Source of the DNA: Podaxis mareebaensis
Taxonomy: Eukaryota; Basidiomycota; Agaricomycetes; Agaricales; Agaricaceae
Length of the DNA: 64,000 bases
NCBI GenBank assembly: GCA_018524725.1
Contig: JAEUWP010000436.1
Span: 62,001-126,000, forward strand
Direction of reading: 5' to 3'
Under the pieces are notes generated by a model that was not told where the DNA came from, searched no databases, and worked only from the letters and a program-made list of their open reading frames with translations. This document shows, one piece after another, positions 43,858 to 54,180 of the stretch; the first letter of the stretch is position 1; the number at the start of each line of letters is the position of its first letter. The position numbers were made by a program, and so were the translations under genes.

Positions 43858-44581
43858 GAAGGGTTGTGAGGAGTTGGTATTATGTTATTTGTGACATTTT
43901 TTATACGCACAGGTTACTTGATAATCGGACTAGATTTCTCGTCGCTTCTCAACCTTGGATGTTTGAGTAGTTGTTGAATATGCAGCGAGCGGCACAGGAA
44001 CAAATTGTTGACTCTGATGAGATTGAACGAAGGCAAGTCAGGCACTCTCCAGGGGATCCCTCAGTCATGACTTGACCAAGTCTTTGGAGAAGCGACTAGT
44101 CCTTTATAAACCCATGCGGCGGTAAAAGTAGAACAGCCCTCACGAGAAAGCCTGAAGCAGGCAAGCGCCTGCCCGTCGCCGATAACCGAAAGAACATAGC
44201 CTTCACGCACTGCCCTTCTGAACGGCTGTTTGTTCGTCATTTATTTCGCCAGGTGCTGGGGATTAATGAAAGAAGTTTTATCATTCGAGCCTGGCTCAAA
44301 GGATTGACTCGACATTCTGTAACCTGTTACCTCACAAGCATCCAGAAGAAATGACCACTCTGAAGATTTTCTTGAGACAAATAACGGACGTGCACAGGTC
44401 TTATAAACTACTATAATGTCCCCGGGAGCGCTTTTCACGGAGATCAATCCAGAGTTGGACTCAAGAGACAGGAATAGTACCAGAGGCTGTGTATAAAAGC
44501 GACTTATTTATCGTCCATCTCTACTCAGCTCCATCGACCACCACCGCCCTCAAACACGTCCCCCCATTCCTTTGGAGAGAC
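43858..44581. other. Intergenic and NACHT promoter
   Basis: No gene. GTATAAAAGC at 44491-44500, about 90 nt before the NACHT start codon, is a good TATA box. An isolated ATG frame at 44416 ends within about 30 codons. Confidence 0.55.
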
Positions 44582-46873
44582 ATGCCCATATTCCCTCGCG
44601 CAAAGAATTTCGTAATTCAGGGTGGAGAGTTTATGGACATAGGGGTTCAAAACAACATTGTTCATGGACCAAGCGGTAAGCTGTATCGCGACGGCGTGGA
44701 TGAAGACATCTGACTTGTTGGAAGGTATCGACATTCTCCGAGAAGCTTCAACTCCAGAGGCAGCATATGACGCCTTAGCCCGCCACCCGGTCCCTCAATG
44801 TTTTCCAGGAACTCGCGAACAATATATCCAAGATATCACTCGCTGGGCTGTCCCTTCTCTTGGTGCTCAGCCTTCGTTTATATACTGGATGAAAGGACCA
44901 GCTGGAGTTGGCAAATCCGCGGTGGCCCAAACTTGTGTGGGCAAACTGAAGGGATCTGGTCATGTTGCCGCCGCTTTCTTCTTCTCCATCAATGGACGTG
45001 ATGACCACACGCGCTTCTTCACCTCGCTTGCGTACCAGCTCTCCACTGAGTTCCCCGACTACCGTGAAATCCTCGACAAAAAAGTGCACCGCGACAAGAC
45101 ACTGGTTACAAAAACTATGGCGTCGCAGTTCAAATCCTTGATCGTTGAGCCATTACAAGAACTACGCAACCGGGGTAAAAGGGTAGAAAGTAGGGCAATC
45201 TTCATCGATGGACTTGACGAATGCAAGAGTAAAGATGCGCAGAGTGAGATCATCGAAATCGTTGGGGCGTCCGTCCGCGAGCAGACTACTCCTTTCCGTT
45301 GGGTCTTTTTCAGTCGCCCTGAGCCCCATATCGAAGCCGCGTTTGCAAACACTACCATCGCCCCCCTCTGCCATGTGGCACTACTTCCCGTTTCTCGCGA
45401 AGCCGACAAGGAAATCAAGCTTTACCTCAGGGGTGAATTCAAGAATATCCTTCGACGTCGTAACCTTTCAATGTCATCCCCTTGGCCAAGGGACGAAGAT
45501 ATTCAATTGCTCGTGAGAGCTTCAGCCGGGCTCTTCGTCTATCCAGCCAGTGTTCTTCGCTTCATTGATCAATTTCCTTCTCCGGCACCTGATGAACCGC
45601 TACGTGCCGTTCTCGCTGCCATCCAACAATCCAATGGCGGACCTAGGGTTGGCGACACGAAATCGCCTTTTGCGGAGCTGGATGCCTTCTATCTGCTTAT
45701 TATGCAGCGAATCCCGAAGGAAATACTTCCTTTCGTCCAGCTTCTGTTTGCCGACCTTCTTCTTGACGGCGTCGGGGATCACCAGTGGAGTGCGATATAT
45801 CAAGGCAATAAACTCGGACTCTCAGAGATTCAGTTCAAGGGCGTATGCAACCAGGTTCATGCTGTCCTCCACTTCCAGGATGGCCCAAGGCGGCTCCATT
45901 TTGACGAATCTACCGTTTCCACACGACCATTCGTTGATGCGACCCCTAAAACAGTGGCGCGGCTGCGGAAAGGCGTTTATGGCGTTGGAGGACTTGTCTC
46001 GTTCTATCACAAATCCTTCCCTGACTTTCTTAGTGACCCGACTCGCTCGGGCGCCTTCTGTGCTAGAACGCCCGAAAATCACTGGAAATTATTCAATCAC
46101 TATCTCCAACTCCATTTCTATTATGCACAAAGTTGTCGTGTCCAGGAGCCGGGTGCGCCATGGCTTCCACCTTTTTCTCGACCGTATCTCATTTCTGGTT
46201 CATAGATCTGACTCTAACACCTGGCGTGGCCAATTCCGCAGCCTCGCTCTCTTGGCCGTATCCCAACCACTCGAACGAGCTTGTCAACTCATATTTCAGG
46301 GCTGAGGTCTTTTATCAGATTACTGTATCACTGTTCAAGCGCAAATTCAATATGGGTGCTTGGCACCAGCAAGCACTGCAAATGCTTTCCAATATTGACT
46401 ACCGTAAACATCTGATCAATACAGCAAACTTGTGTTCTGGGAGCTCGACCACCTCTAGGACCTTCGGTTGTTCGTGCAATATCAGGAATATCCGTGGCAC
46501 AGTGTTCCGACACATTCACCCGGAGGAGTTCCATAAGTTTGACACTGCTGCCTTCAAACAGGTGTGTATCTTCTCCCGAAATGCGCGATAACCCCGTCTT
46601 AATGTTCCATTCAATTCAAAGATAATCAGCGAACGCGAAAAGTTGGGGATCATTCGACCGTATTATCCAACCACCTCTACCCCCGCGCATAGCCCCCGAG
46701 GAGATACGTGCACAGGTTTATATGTTTATGGAAACGGTGCCTCAGCCACCATTTGGTACTGGGAGCTTAACCTCAAGTTGAAGTACTATCGTGACTTCGA
46801 GACATGTGATCTTCGCGATGCCCAGCGGATATGTCATGACGAGAAGTCCAATCCTTGGGCTGTGCCTAGTTGA
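44582..46873 (+). CDS. NACHT-domain NTPase (NLR-like)
   Basis: Four exons (44582-44675, 44725-46197, 46242-46561, 46622-46873) total 2139 nt, 712 aa, all in phase. Exon 1 codes for a 31-residue lead (MPIFPRAKNFVIQGGEF and GVQNNIVHGPS). The NACHT module follows: GTREQYIQDITRWA, Walker A GPAGVGKS (near residue 93), Walker B IFIDGLDEC, RWVFFSRPEPHIE and the winged-helix part up to SFYHKSFPDFLSD. The C-terminal part (SLSWPYPNHSNELVNSYFRA, HLINTANLC, GLYVYGNGASATIWYWEL) is a conserved agaric extension without recognisable repeats. Intron 2 uses a weak GTTCAT donor but has a good CTAAC branch site. These STAND proteins are thought to act in non-self recognition and programmed cell death; no effector domain or ligand sensor can be named. 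Confidence 0.85.
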
Positions 46874-47181
46874 GAGACGAGGGCGATCAGGGCAAGGAGG
46901 ATTGAAAACGTGAGGATCTTTGGGAGTTCGAGTAGACGACAATCAATGCTATGACATATTATAACGGGTAGAATTACAGGATAAAATTTGGTGCTCCCGT
47001 TTGCAGGCACAAATACCAAAATTCCCCGCACCGTGAAATTTAGACGCTTTGTTGATATGGTTGATGACGTCAAGCCCATTGTCCCGAAAACGCGCCAACC
47101 ATTTTTAGAGGTCAGCGTTCCGGAACGGATTTTTGCATTGGCCTCTCCTGCCTTGCTCCGGAAACCCAACCACCTTCATCG
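46874..47181. other. Spacer between NACHT and F-box genes
   Basis: About 300 nt, AT-richer than the genes, holding the F-box promoter. No motif stands out. Confidence 0.45.
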
Positions 47182-48714
47182 ATGAGCAAGACAATATGTC
47201 CTAACTGTCACCAAACAACGTTCCACGCCCCACATACACCTGCTCATCACTTTGTCGGCTCGAGAGAGGACGAAGTCGCGTATATTCACGAGGAAACGCG
47301 TCGACTAGAGAAGCTCATCGCGCAGCTCCACAATGAAAGGGCTACGCTCCTACGAAGGCTTAACGCGATTCAGTCGCGAACGATAACGCTTCCGGTCGAG
47401 ACTCTGTCCTCCATCTTTGAGCATGCTTGCCCACCTGAAGATTTTAGCGAGCACCATGGCTTTCCTCGCTATAGCGAAAAGGACTTCATGGAAGTGCAAG
47501 AGGGTCGACGTTTTCAATTGGTCGTCGGAGCAGTTTCGTCCCACTGGCGGCAAGTCGCTCGTTCTAGCCCCCGCCTTTGGACATCCATCACCTTGGATAT
47601 CGGTACCTACGCGGAGAAGAGCGCAAAGCTGTTACGGCTCTTCATTGAGAATTCAAAGACCATTCCCTTCGCCCTCGCCCTTCACTTTTTCAGTGATAAC
47701 CCTACAACCCCGTTCCTCGTCCATGAGAGTATCCATGATCTTGTCATTGAAACTTTGCCAAGAATCAGGAAACTTTACCTCTTCAGACCCCCGCGCAGAT
47801 GGCACACGTATCTCCCTCACCTAACTCGACTCTCTGAATGCTCGTTCGATCTCAGCCGTCCTGCCATCTATCCTCCAGACGAACAGGTTATACTTCCACA
47901 TGGTGCTCCACTTCGCCGACTGTCTCTTCAAGAAGCACTTTGGCGGACTGATGCAGATTTCCAGTTGCCGTGGTTGACGATCACCTCACTTACTCTATCA
48001 GTGATACCACCCGATCTATCGGTTCAGGTATTCCTTCAATGCCCGAATCTCATCGAATTCCATTGCACATTACCCTCCGTTCGCCCAGCGCCCTCAAAGC
48101 CAGTAACACTGGTTAGTCCAATCACATTCCAGTATCTGGAAATTCTGGACTGGGATAGCGATCCAAGCCCTTGGAGCTATGCGCTTGCAAGAAACCTTCA
48201 CACCCCTGCTCTTAGAGAGCTGCGGTGGTTTTCTCGCCTTGACCCCACCGAGGGTCGTTTGGAAGCCTTCTTCAATCGTTTGCCACCAACACTCACCAAG
48301 TTGGAACTCTTTGGAACGCCCTCCCATATCAACTACATTCGTGACGACTCCACTATCGAGCACCTTAGCCTGACCTATTGCAGTGCTCAGGAAGTTCTAG
48401 CCTTGTTTCAACGGCTTAGGCCAAGATGGCAGGATTTGCGTATGGTGAAAGTTTTCCCTCGGTTAAAGGAGCTAATTATTGGGGAAGGAGATTCAGACCT
48501 CGAATATCTCCCCGCAGCTTACTCGATCGCTGTGCAGGATATGCTGGTTGGAAGGTTGGACGAGCACAATAACAGCTTCCACCTGCTGTTTGAAACGACA
48601 GAGGTTGAATGGTTGTCGGGAGTTAAGGCGAGGCTGAGGGAGTTGAAACATGCGGGTTTTGATCTGAGGGTACTCGAAGAGTTTGAAGATGTTCCTTGGT
48701 TATATCTTCCATAG
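47182..48714 (+). CDS. F-box protein with N-terminal Cys/His motif
   Basis: Single exon, 510 aa. It begins Met-Ser-Lys-Thr and reaches CPNCHQTTFHAPHTPAHH at residues 6-23, a possible small metal-binding element. A short coiled coil follows (EETRRLEKLIAQLHNERATL, about 35-58), then the F-box-like domain (LPVETLSSIFEHACPP, VVGAVSSHWRQVARSSPRLW). The rest is irregular leucine-rich text (LPRIRKLYLFRPPRRWHTYL, LRRLSLQEALW, FPRLKELIIGEGDSD). The CPxC-plus-coil lead is the same as in the tandem pair at 22-26 kb, so these are paralogues about 21-25 kb apart. Role: presumed SCF substrate receptor; target unknown. Confidence 0.84.
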   Translation: MSKTICPNCHQTTFHAPHTPAHHFVGSREDEVAYIHEETRRLEKLIAQLHNERATLLRRLNAIQSRTITLPVETLSSIFEHACPPEDFSEHHGFPRYSEKDFMEVQEGRRFQLVVGAVSSHWRQVARSSPRLWTSITLDIGTYAEKSAKLLRLFIENSKTIPFALALHFFSDNPTTPFLVHESIHDLVIETLPRIRKLYLFRPPRRWHTYLPHLTRLSECSFDLSRPAIYPPDEQVILPHGAPLRRLSLQEALWRTDADFQLPWLTITSLTLSVIPPDLSVQVFLQCPNLIEFHCTLPSVRPAPSKPVTLVSPITFQYLEILDWDSDPSPWSYALARNLHTPALRELRWFSRLDPTEGRLEAFFNRLPPTLTKLELFGTPSHINYIRDDSTIEHLSLTYCSAQEVLALFQRLRPRWQDLRMVKVFPRLKELIIGEGDSDLEYLPAAYSIAVQDMLVGRLDEHNNSFHLLFETTEVEWLSGVKARLRELKHAGFDLRVLEEFEDVPWLYLP

Positions 48715-50043
48715 TACGGTATTTGATGAGTCAAGAATGGTGATACCCCCAGAGTGGCCTTGTTTGTACTCTATGTTTCGGACTCGGATGATCATGAGTT
48801 GGAGTTCTCGTTTTCGTATTCCGGGGGATCTTGTCGAGATTCGTTGTACGAAGCAGTCCGCCCCCTCGTTTAGAAAGCCACTCAAATCCCATCCAGATAT
48901 TGCAAAACCACAGTAGTTCATAGTCCATTTCACTGATGGCACATCAGTATGCTCATTCACATCTTCGCGTCCGACAACCGACCGATCAATGAATGTAGCC
49001 TGTGTCATAGGTGGATGACTTGTGACGCTTGACCTTGGTCCCGAGCCATGACAACGCCCAATCTTTGTTCTGCAAGCATTTCACAAACACGACGATGTCT
49101 CCTAATACAAGGCGTATTCGCCATTCTCTGCAGATACATTTTATCGCCAGCTGGGTAGTTCTCGGGGGACTCCCAATCGCTTCTTTGGTGCTCGCGATGA
49201 GGTTATATACTTTCACAGTGGATATGCCATCAAGGTAGCCAATCGCGCAGTTAAAGGACGATGCTGCCTCACTGCGAAGATTTAATGTCGTCCAGCCGCT
49301 AGCAAGGGCTCTCCCAGTAGGGACCTTGTCTCCCGTTCTTGAATATCAGTCGTAAGATGTCGAACATTGTATATTTCCCATTCTTTTGGGTGAAATATCC
49401 TGGTGACGCAATGGAACTGCGATGTGCGAGTTGGCGTAAGTGATTTCTGGGGCTGTAGCTACACGAGCGATGACGCCCAGCCGCAGTGTCACTTCCCGTC
49501 ACCGGATTGCGGGAATAAACAACTTGGCCCTACTGTTCATGACGTCCCAACCATCGAAGAAAGGAGCGTGTAACTCGTCGAGGTTGTGATTTTTGTCTCG
49601 GGCAAATTCTGAACTACATAGGCCAAGCGCATACACAAGAGCACGTCCCTAGGTCAGTTGCTTGGTTGAAATGGTGTTGCATGGTGCTCCTAGGCAATAC
49701 CCATGTCATAGGTCAAATTGAAAGGATGATAATGTTAGGCAGTGAGAGTAGAAGGGATTAATCCATCGCTCTCAGTAGTCTCGGCTCGGCCTGTTAGGCT
49801 AGAAGTCGTTTAGTTCAGTATCCGGTTGTCACAGGATATGTTTGTTCGTGATCACGTGACTGTGTATGATCGGGTGTGCTGCCCTCAATCCAAAAGTAGA
49901 CTTTGAATGTCTGAAGAACCAAGCTCAACCCTTGCTTCGGGATCAAATCTGTTCTGATATGAGGTGTCTTCCTCAGTCATTATGTGGGTGCATTATGGTA
50001 GCTGGTTCGATATACTGTCTCCCCTCTTCAACTTTCCTGGTCA
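48715..50043. other. Intergenic, 1.3 kb
   Basis: No gene is supported. Several short frames on both strands lack domain text. Confidence 0.5.
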
Positions 50044-50056
50044 TTCTAGAACCTTC
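50044..50056 (+). promoter_or_regulatory. Heat-shock element
   Basis: TTCTAGAACCTTC is a perfect three-unit HSE (TTCnnGAAnnTTC), the binding site of the HSF trimer. It lies 196 nt upstream of the sHSP start codon and 115 nt upstream of its TATA box. A further TTC follows six bases later. Confidence 0.82.
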
Positions 50057-50170
50057 CACGATGTTCGTGTGCTCTCCGGTGGCAACTATGACCCAGGAGG
50101 TGTTTCGGAGCGTAGTTTCGACGTCATTCGAGATAGTTCATTACTATGTACCCCCACTGGGGCTCGAAGA

Positions 50171-50177
50171 TATAAAG
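50171..50177 (+). promoter_or_regulatory. TATA box of the sHSP gene
   Basis: TATAAAG at 50171, about 80 nt before the start codon, placed as expected for a TATA-dependent heat-inducible gene. Confidence 0.65.
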
Positions 50178-50251
50178 CGAGGCGTAGGAGGCCCATCCTC
50201 CAGCAGAGTTCAACAACATCTCCTATACTTCACAACACCAGCTCTTCGATA

Positions 50252-50839
50252 ATGTCGACTTTCTACTACGAGCCGTTCTACAACCTTGATCGTCTTATCG
50301 ACGAGGTGCTTCTTCCTCGTGCCGCGTTTGCATCTCCCAATTCGGGGAATGACGGTCGCCAGCTCCAGCGGTCTTCCTCTGACAACGCGGTTCGGGCCTT
50401 CAAGCCAAGGTATGTTTGTTGCGTTTCACTTCATAGTAGACACAACGCTCACACATTTCAAAAGGATGGACCTTCATGAAGACTCTGAGAAGAACCTCGT
50501 GACAGCCGTGTTCGAGCTACCGGGTGTCAAGAAGGAGGATGTCTCCCTTGACGTCCACAATGGCAGACTCACTGTCGCTGCCGAGAGCAAGATTTCAGAA
50601 GAGCATCAAGAAAGTGGTTATGCCATCCGTGAACGTCGCTATGGCAAGTACTCTAGGACTCTTCAGCTTCCTCAGGGAGTCAAGGTAGGTCTTCACTCTG
50701 TTCACGTTGGAATGTGGCGATGCTGACGGGTTCGATGCAGGATGAAGAAATCAAGGCGTCCATGGAAAACGGTCTTTTGACCGTTACCTTCCCGAAGACC
50801 ACACCTGAGCAGGCTCCTAAGCGCATCACTATCGGATGA
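50252..50839 (+). CDS. Small heat-shock protein (Hsp20 / alpha-crystallin)
   Basis: Three exons (50252-50409, 50465-50684, 50741-50839) give 158 aa. A short N-terminal arm (MSTFYYEPFYNLDRLIDEVL) is followed by the alpha-crystallin domain: MDLHEDSEKNLVTAVFELPG, VKKEDVSLDVHNGRLTVAAE, the beta-6 loop ERRYGKYSRTLQLPQGV, MENGLLTVTFPK and a C-terminal IxI-type motif RITIG. The protein is an ATP-independent chaperone that holds unfolding proteins as large oligomers. The A-x-x-x-n-G-x-L motif (ASMENGLL) is intact. An HSE and a TATA box upstream predict heat induction. Confidence 0.93.
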
Positions 50840-51071
50840 AAGCATAACGCGAATTTGCTGTTTAGTTTTGTAGCCATATCCTTGTTGATTCTTGAATGTA
50901 GCATATCGAACAATCTATTTTTAGTTTTCGCGAAGTTTTTCTATTTCCGTTCGACCTCCAACAATTACCGTGGGAATGTCAGCGAAATTTGAGTTTCTGA
51001 TGCGGTACTCGCAGTGCCAGAGTCTCTCCTGCCACGTCCTGGGGGCCACAGATTTGCGTCCGCATACAGAA

Positions 51072-52338
51072 ATGGACACGTTGGCATTTGACATCCTGCT
51101 GGCCGCCCTCTTTCCCCTGTTTGTCCTCCTGGTCGGCCGCAAACTACTTCCGCCATTCCCCTGGTCCGACATCCGGCAACTCCTTACAGGATTGCATCTG
51201 ACCAAACCCTCTCCATTCTCCCTAAACCGCGCTTATGCGAGCTATTCCCATTATGCAGCACTCGCAAACCAGGAAAACACATCGATGGAACGTTCCTATG
51301 GATCAATAGGACGGAGCCATAAACGCCTAGGTTTTCGAATTGGTTACCCTAACAAACTCAAACAACTTAGGGAGGCCACAAGGCAAAATTCTAAGATAAC
51401 TACAGCCATTTCCGCACTAGCTGCCCTGCAGTTCGGTCTCAAAGACGATCCCACCTGTGATATCAACTACGCCGACCTCGCACGTGTCCGAGAGGCTTTG
51501 AAGCATTTCGTGCGGGACTGGAGTAAAGAGGGCGCGAGCGAACGAGAGATAATCTTCCGGCCAATACTTGAGGTCTTAAATCAAATCCCACCTTCTGAGA
51601 GAGCAGGAATGAGAGTGCTCGTTCCCGGCTCGGGCCTCGGTCGGCTTGCATGGGAGATTTCTCAACTCGGTAGGTTTTAGCACACAGCTTCTGCACCCGA
51701 TACTGATCCTTCTATCAGGTTTCACCACTACTGCCGTGGAGTTCTCGTATTTCATGACACTTGCCATGCGATTCCTTTTCTCGTCGGACACTGCGGGGAA
51801 CGAATACCGGATCCAGCCTTTCGCGCACTGGTTCTCACATCAGCGGTCGAATGAATCCCTGTTCCGTACTGTCTCGTTCCCGGACGTCGTCCCACGTTTC
51901 ACGTCGAATCTAGAATTGATCGAGGGTGATTTTCTCAAACTGCCCGTTCCTCCTCGTGGTCCCGCAGGTCAACCACCCGCAGCTGCTTCAAATGCAACAG
52001 CTCCGGGATATGATTTCATTGTTACGTTATTCTTCATTGACACGTCCATCAACGTGTTCTCAACCATCGAGAAAATCTACCATTTACTGCGCCCCGGTGG
52101 AATCTGGATCAATCTTGGTCCTTTACTTTGGCCCGGTGGCGCGCAAGCTAAAGTTGAACTAAGCCTGGAAGAGGTGGTGCAGGTTGTGAAGGAAATTGGT
52201 TTTGTTGTGTACCAAGGAGGGGGTCCAGACGATGTTCGTGCGCCCAAAACAGTCAAGTGTGAATACACGAGTGACAAGAACGCCATGATGCACTGGATCT
52301 ATTATGCAGAGTTCTGGGTTGCAACGAAAGTGCAGTAG
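51072..52338 (+). CDS. CARNMT1: Carnosine N-methyltransferase family (N2227)
   Basis: Two exons (51072-51669, 51719-52338) give 405 aa. An earlier in-frame ATG at 50976 would add 32 residues. The N-terminus is hydrophobic (FDILLAALFPLFVLLV) and may anchor the protein. Residues about 60-190 are the helical N2227 lead (ASYSHYAALANQENTSMERS, LKHFVRDWSKEGASEREI). The SAM-binding motif is VLVPGSGLGRLAWEI, followed by TTTAVEFSYFMTLAMRFLF, IQPFAHWFSHQ, the DFIVTLFFIDTSINVFSTIE post-loop and LLRPGGIWINLGPLLW. The animal enzyme methylates carnosine to anserine. The fungal member (yeast YNL092W) is less studied and its substrate is inferred only by family. Confidence 0.87.
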
Positions 52339-53011
52339 CAGGGCATGACGCGATGTCGAAGCACTATTACTCCTATTCTCGCATGGATTACGCAACATCC
52401 ATCTGCTCGCCCTTTTGCTCTCACTAATTTTGGATCGCTTCGGCGCCTTCGACCTGACACCTTTCGACTGTTTACACTCCCAACCACCAACTACCATCCA
52501 GTGTGATAAAGTCACAACAACTGAAGTCACGTGGAGTCGCCCAGCCCCGCGGCCTGCCGCAACAGAGCTCGAAACTAAACATGTTCTGGATTGAGATCAT
52601 GTTATCTTCTCGGAATATGTCTACCGCCCCCACTCGAATATCCATATTCCATTTACACCAACTTGGTAGTCAACGTGGGCCTTATCCTGCGGTCAAATTG
52701 ACGCCAAGACTTGACCCAGCCCTTGATCCCTACCACTCGCCAGCCAACACACACAATTCCAAACGTGGCGCAATTTCTACTCAAGTGACACGAATCAGGG
52801 GAATCAGGGATAGACCAAATACCGCTTATCTGTATCTCTCACCTGTACATCAACTTTGGCTCGTCTTAATTCCGTCCCGCTTATATTGGGCCTCTTCTTT
52901 TCGACATCTTGCTCATGCTTTGTTACCCGTCACTCTCCCATCACTCATAGTCCGCAGCAGGACGCGTTATCTACTTGCTATTACGACCTCCAACGCACAA
53001 TCTATCCTACG
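52339..53011. other. Intergenic, 670 nt
   Basis: Promoter region for the orphan at 53012. Pro/His/Thr-rich open text in this stretch is composition only. Confidence 0.45.
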
Positions 53012-53622
53012 ATGCTCATCTCGCACATGCCAACATTGCCAGCCCTTGTTGCCGACCTCATCATCGACACGGATTCGGAATCCGAAGACGAGACCACTCC
53101 TAAGACACCTCCGACACCAGTAACTCTTCTTCCAGCTTGCACGACCCCATCCCGCAAACCTACCCTTGTTCTTTCACCAAATCAGCGATACATCGCAGGA
53201 TCTAAGAGAGTCCACCGCTTCCGCGAAACCCAAGGACTACGTACCGGTCAAGGGTGTAACGAGGTCTTGCAGAGCATCACGGCTTCACCGGCATTGGGAC
53301 ACAAGAGCTTTGAGGTACGTGGTACTATATTTAACCTTATCTCTGGTCACACGACTTACACTAATTGCTCTTCCCTCGCCATACTTGGCAAACGTGACCT
53401 ATGCTGGTCTTGTAGGAGTTGAGAATTGAGTGCTACATGCAGTCTAGACTCGCCACGGGTTCTCCTCCCGGGGCCGTTGATCCAGCGAAGATGCCATGGG
53501 CAGTGATACCACCTGCATTCAACGCTTTCCGTGTCACGTCCGAGATGAAGAGCGTTTGTGAAGATGACTTATTTAATGACGTGGTAATGTCGGATTTGTC
53601 CGCGGGTTGTGAGAAATCGTGA
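53012..53622 (+). CDS. Small orphan protein with acidic N-terminus
   Basis: Two exons (53012-53314, 53416-53622), intron 101 nt, 169 aa. The N-terminal third is acidic and Pro/Thr-rich (IIDTDSESEDETTPKTPPTP). The middle is basic (LSPNQRYIAGSKRVHRFRE). The second exon carries a more ordered segment (ELRIECYMQSRLATGSPPG, MPWAVIPPAFNAF). No domain is recognised and there is no signal peptide. The splice sites are good and the frame is continuous, which supports a real gene. Confidence 0.6.
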
Positions 53623-54180
53623 GCTTGTAGTGTCGGCTTTCGGCAGATCAGACAATATGACCCCGAGATGTCTGTCATTCATCGTCTCCACTCCATCTCG
53701 TCGCTGAGGCAGTTGCCAGCGTTTGTTTCTCATGGTCCGAAATCATTGATACCAGAATACCCTGCCCAAATAGCTCCAATCATTGTTTAGTGCTTCTTTG
53801 CTTCCTCACTATGTTCGTCTCGTGTATAATGTACCGGTAAGATAGCATTCCATTGTCCATGATACATATGCACAAAGTCCCCAAGACGGATCCAGGCCCG
53901 TTCGCCTGGGCACCACGAAGCCTGTCCAGCCACTTATGCAATTGTTGTCACTGTTGTTTTAGTCACGACAACCCCAGGGTAAGTTATTACTCGATCACGG
54001 TTCCTTCGATCTGTCTCGGTATCCATCCATGCGCTCTTATAATCCGTTGCCTAGCAGAGACGTGAGAAGTGGGAAGCCAAGCAGTCAGTTACCTCTCACA
54101 TTAGACCCTGTCAATGATCCTTCGTGTTCGTATCTGATGGAGGGTGGTCGCGAGCTTGTGGCGGCCTGGGTACGATACAG
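53623..54180. other. Convergent intergenic spacer
   Basis: Downstream regions of the orphan (plus) and the DUF6534-type gene (minus) meet here. No gene or RNA is seen. Confidence 0.5.

Noticed and set aside
44582..44675. Cyclophilin fragment suggested by FVIQGGEF
   Set aside because: Cyclophilins have a similar F-M-I-Q-G-G-D-F, but none of the other cyclophilin blocks are present. The text splices cleanly into the NACHT gene.
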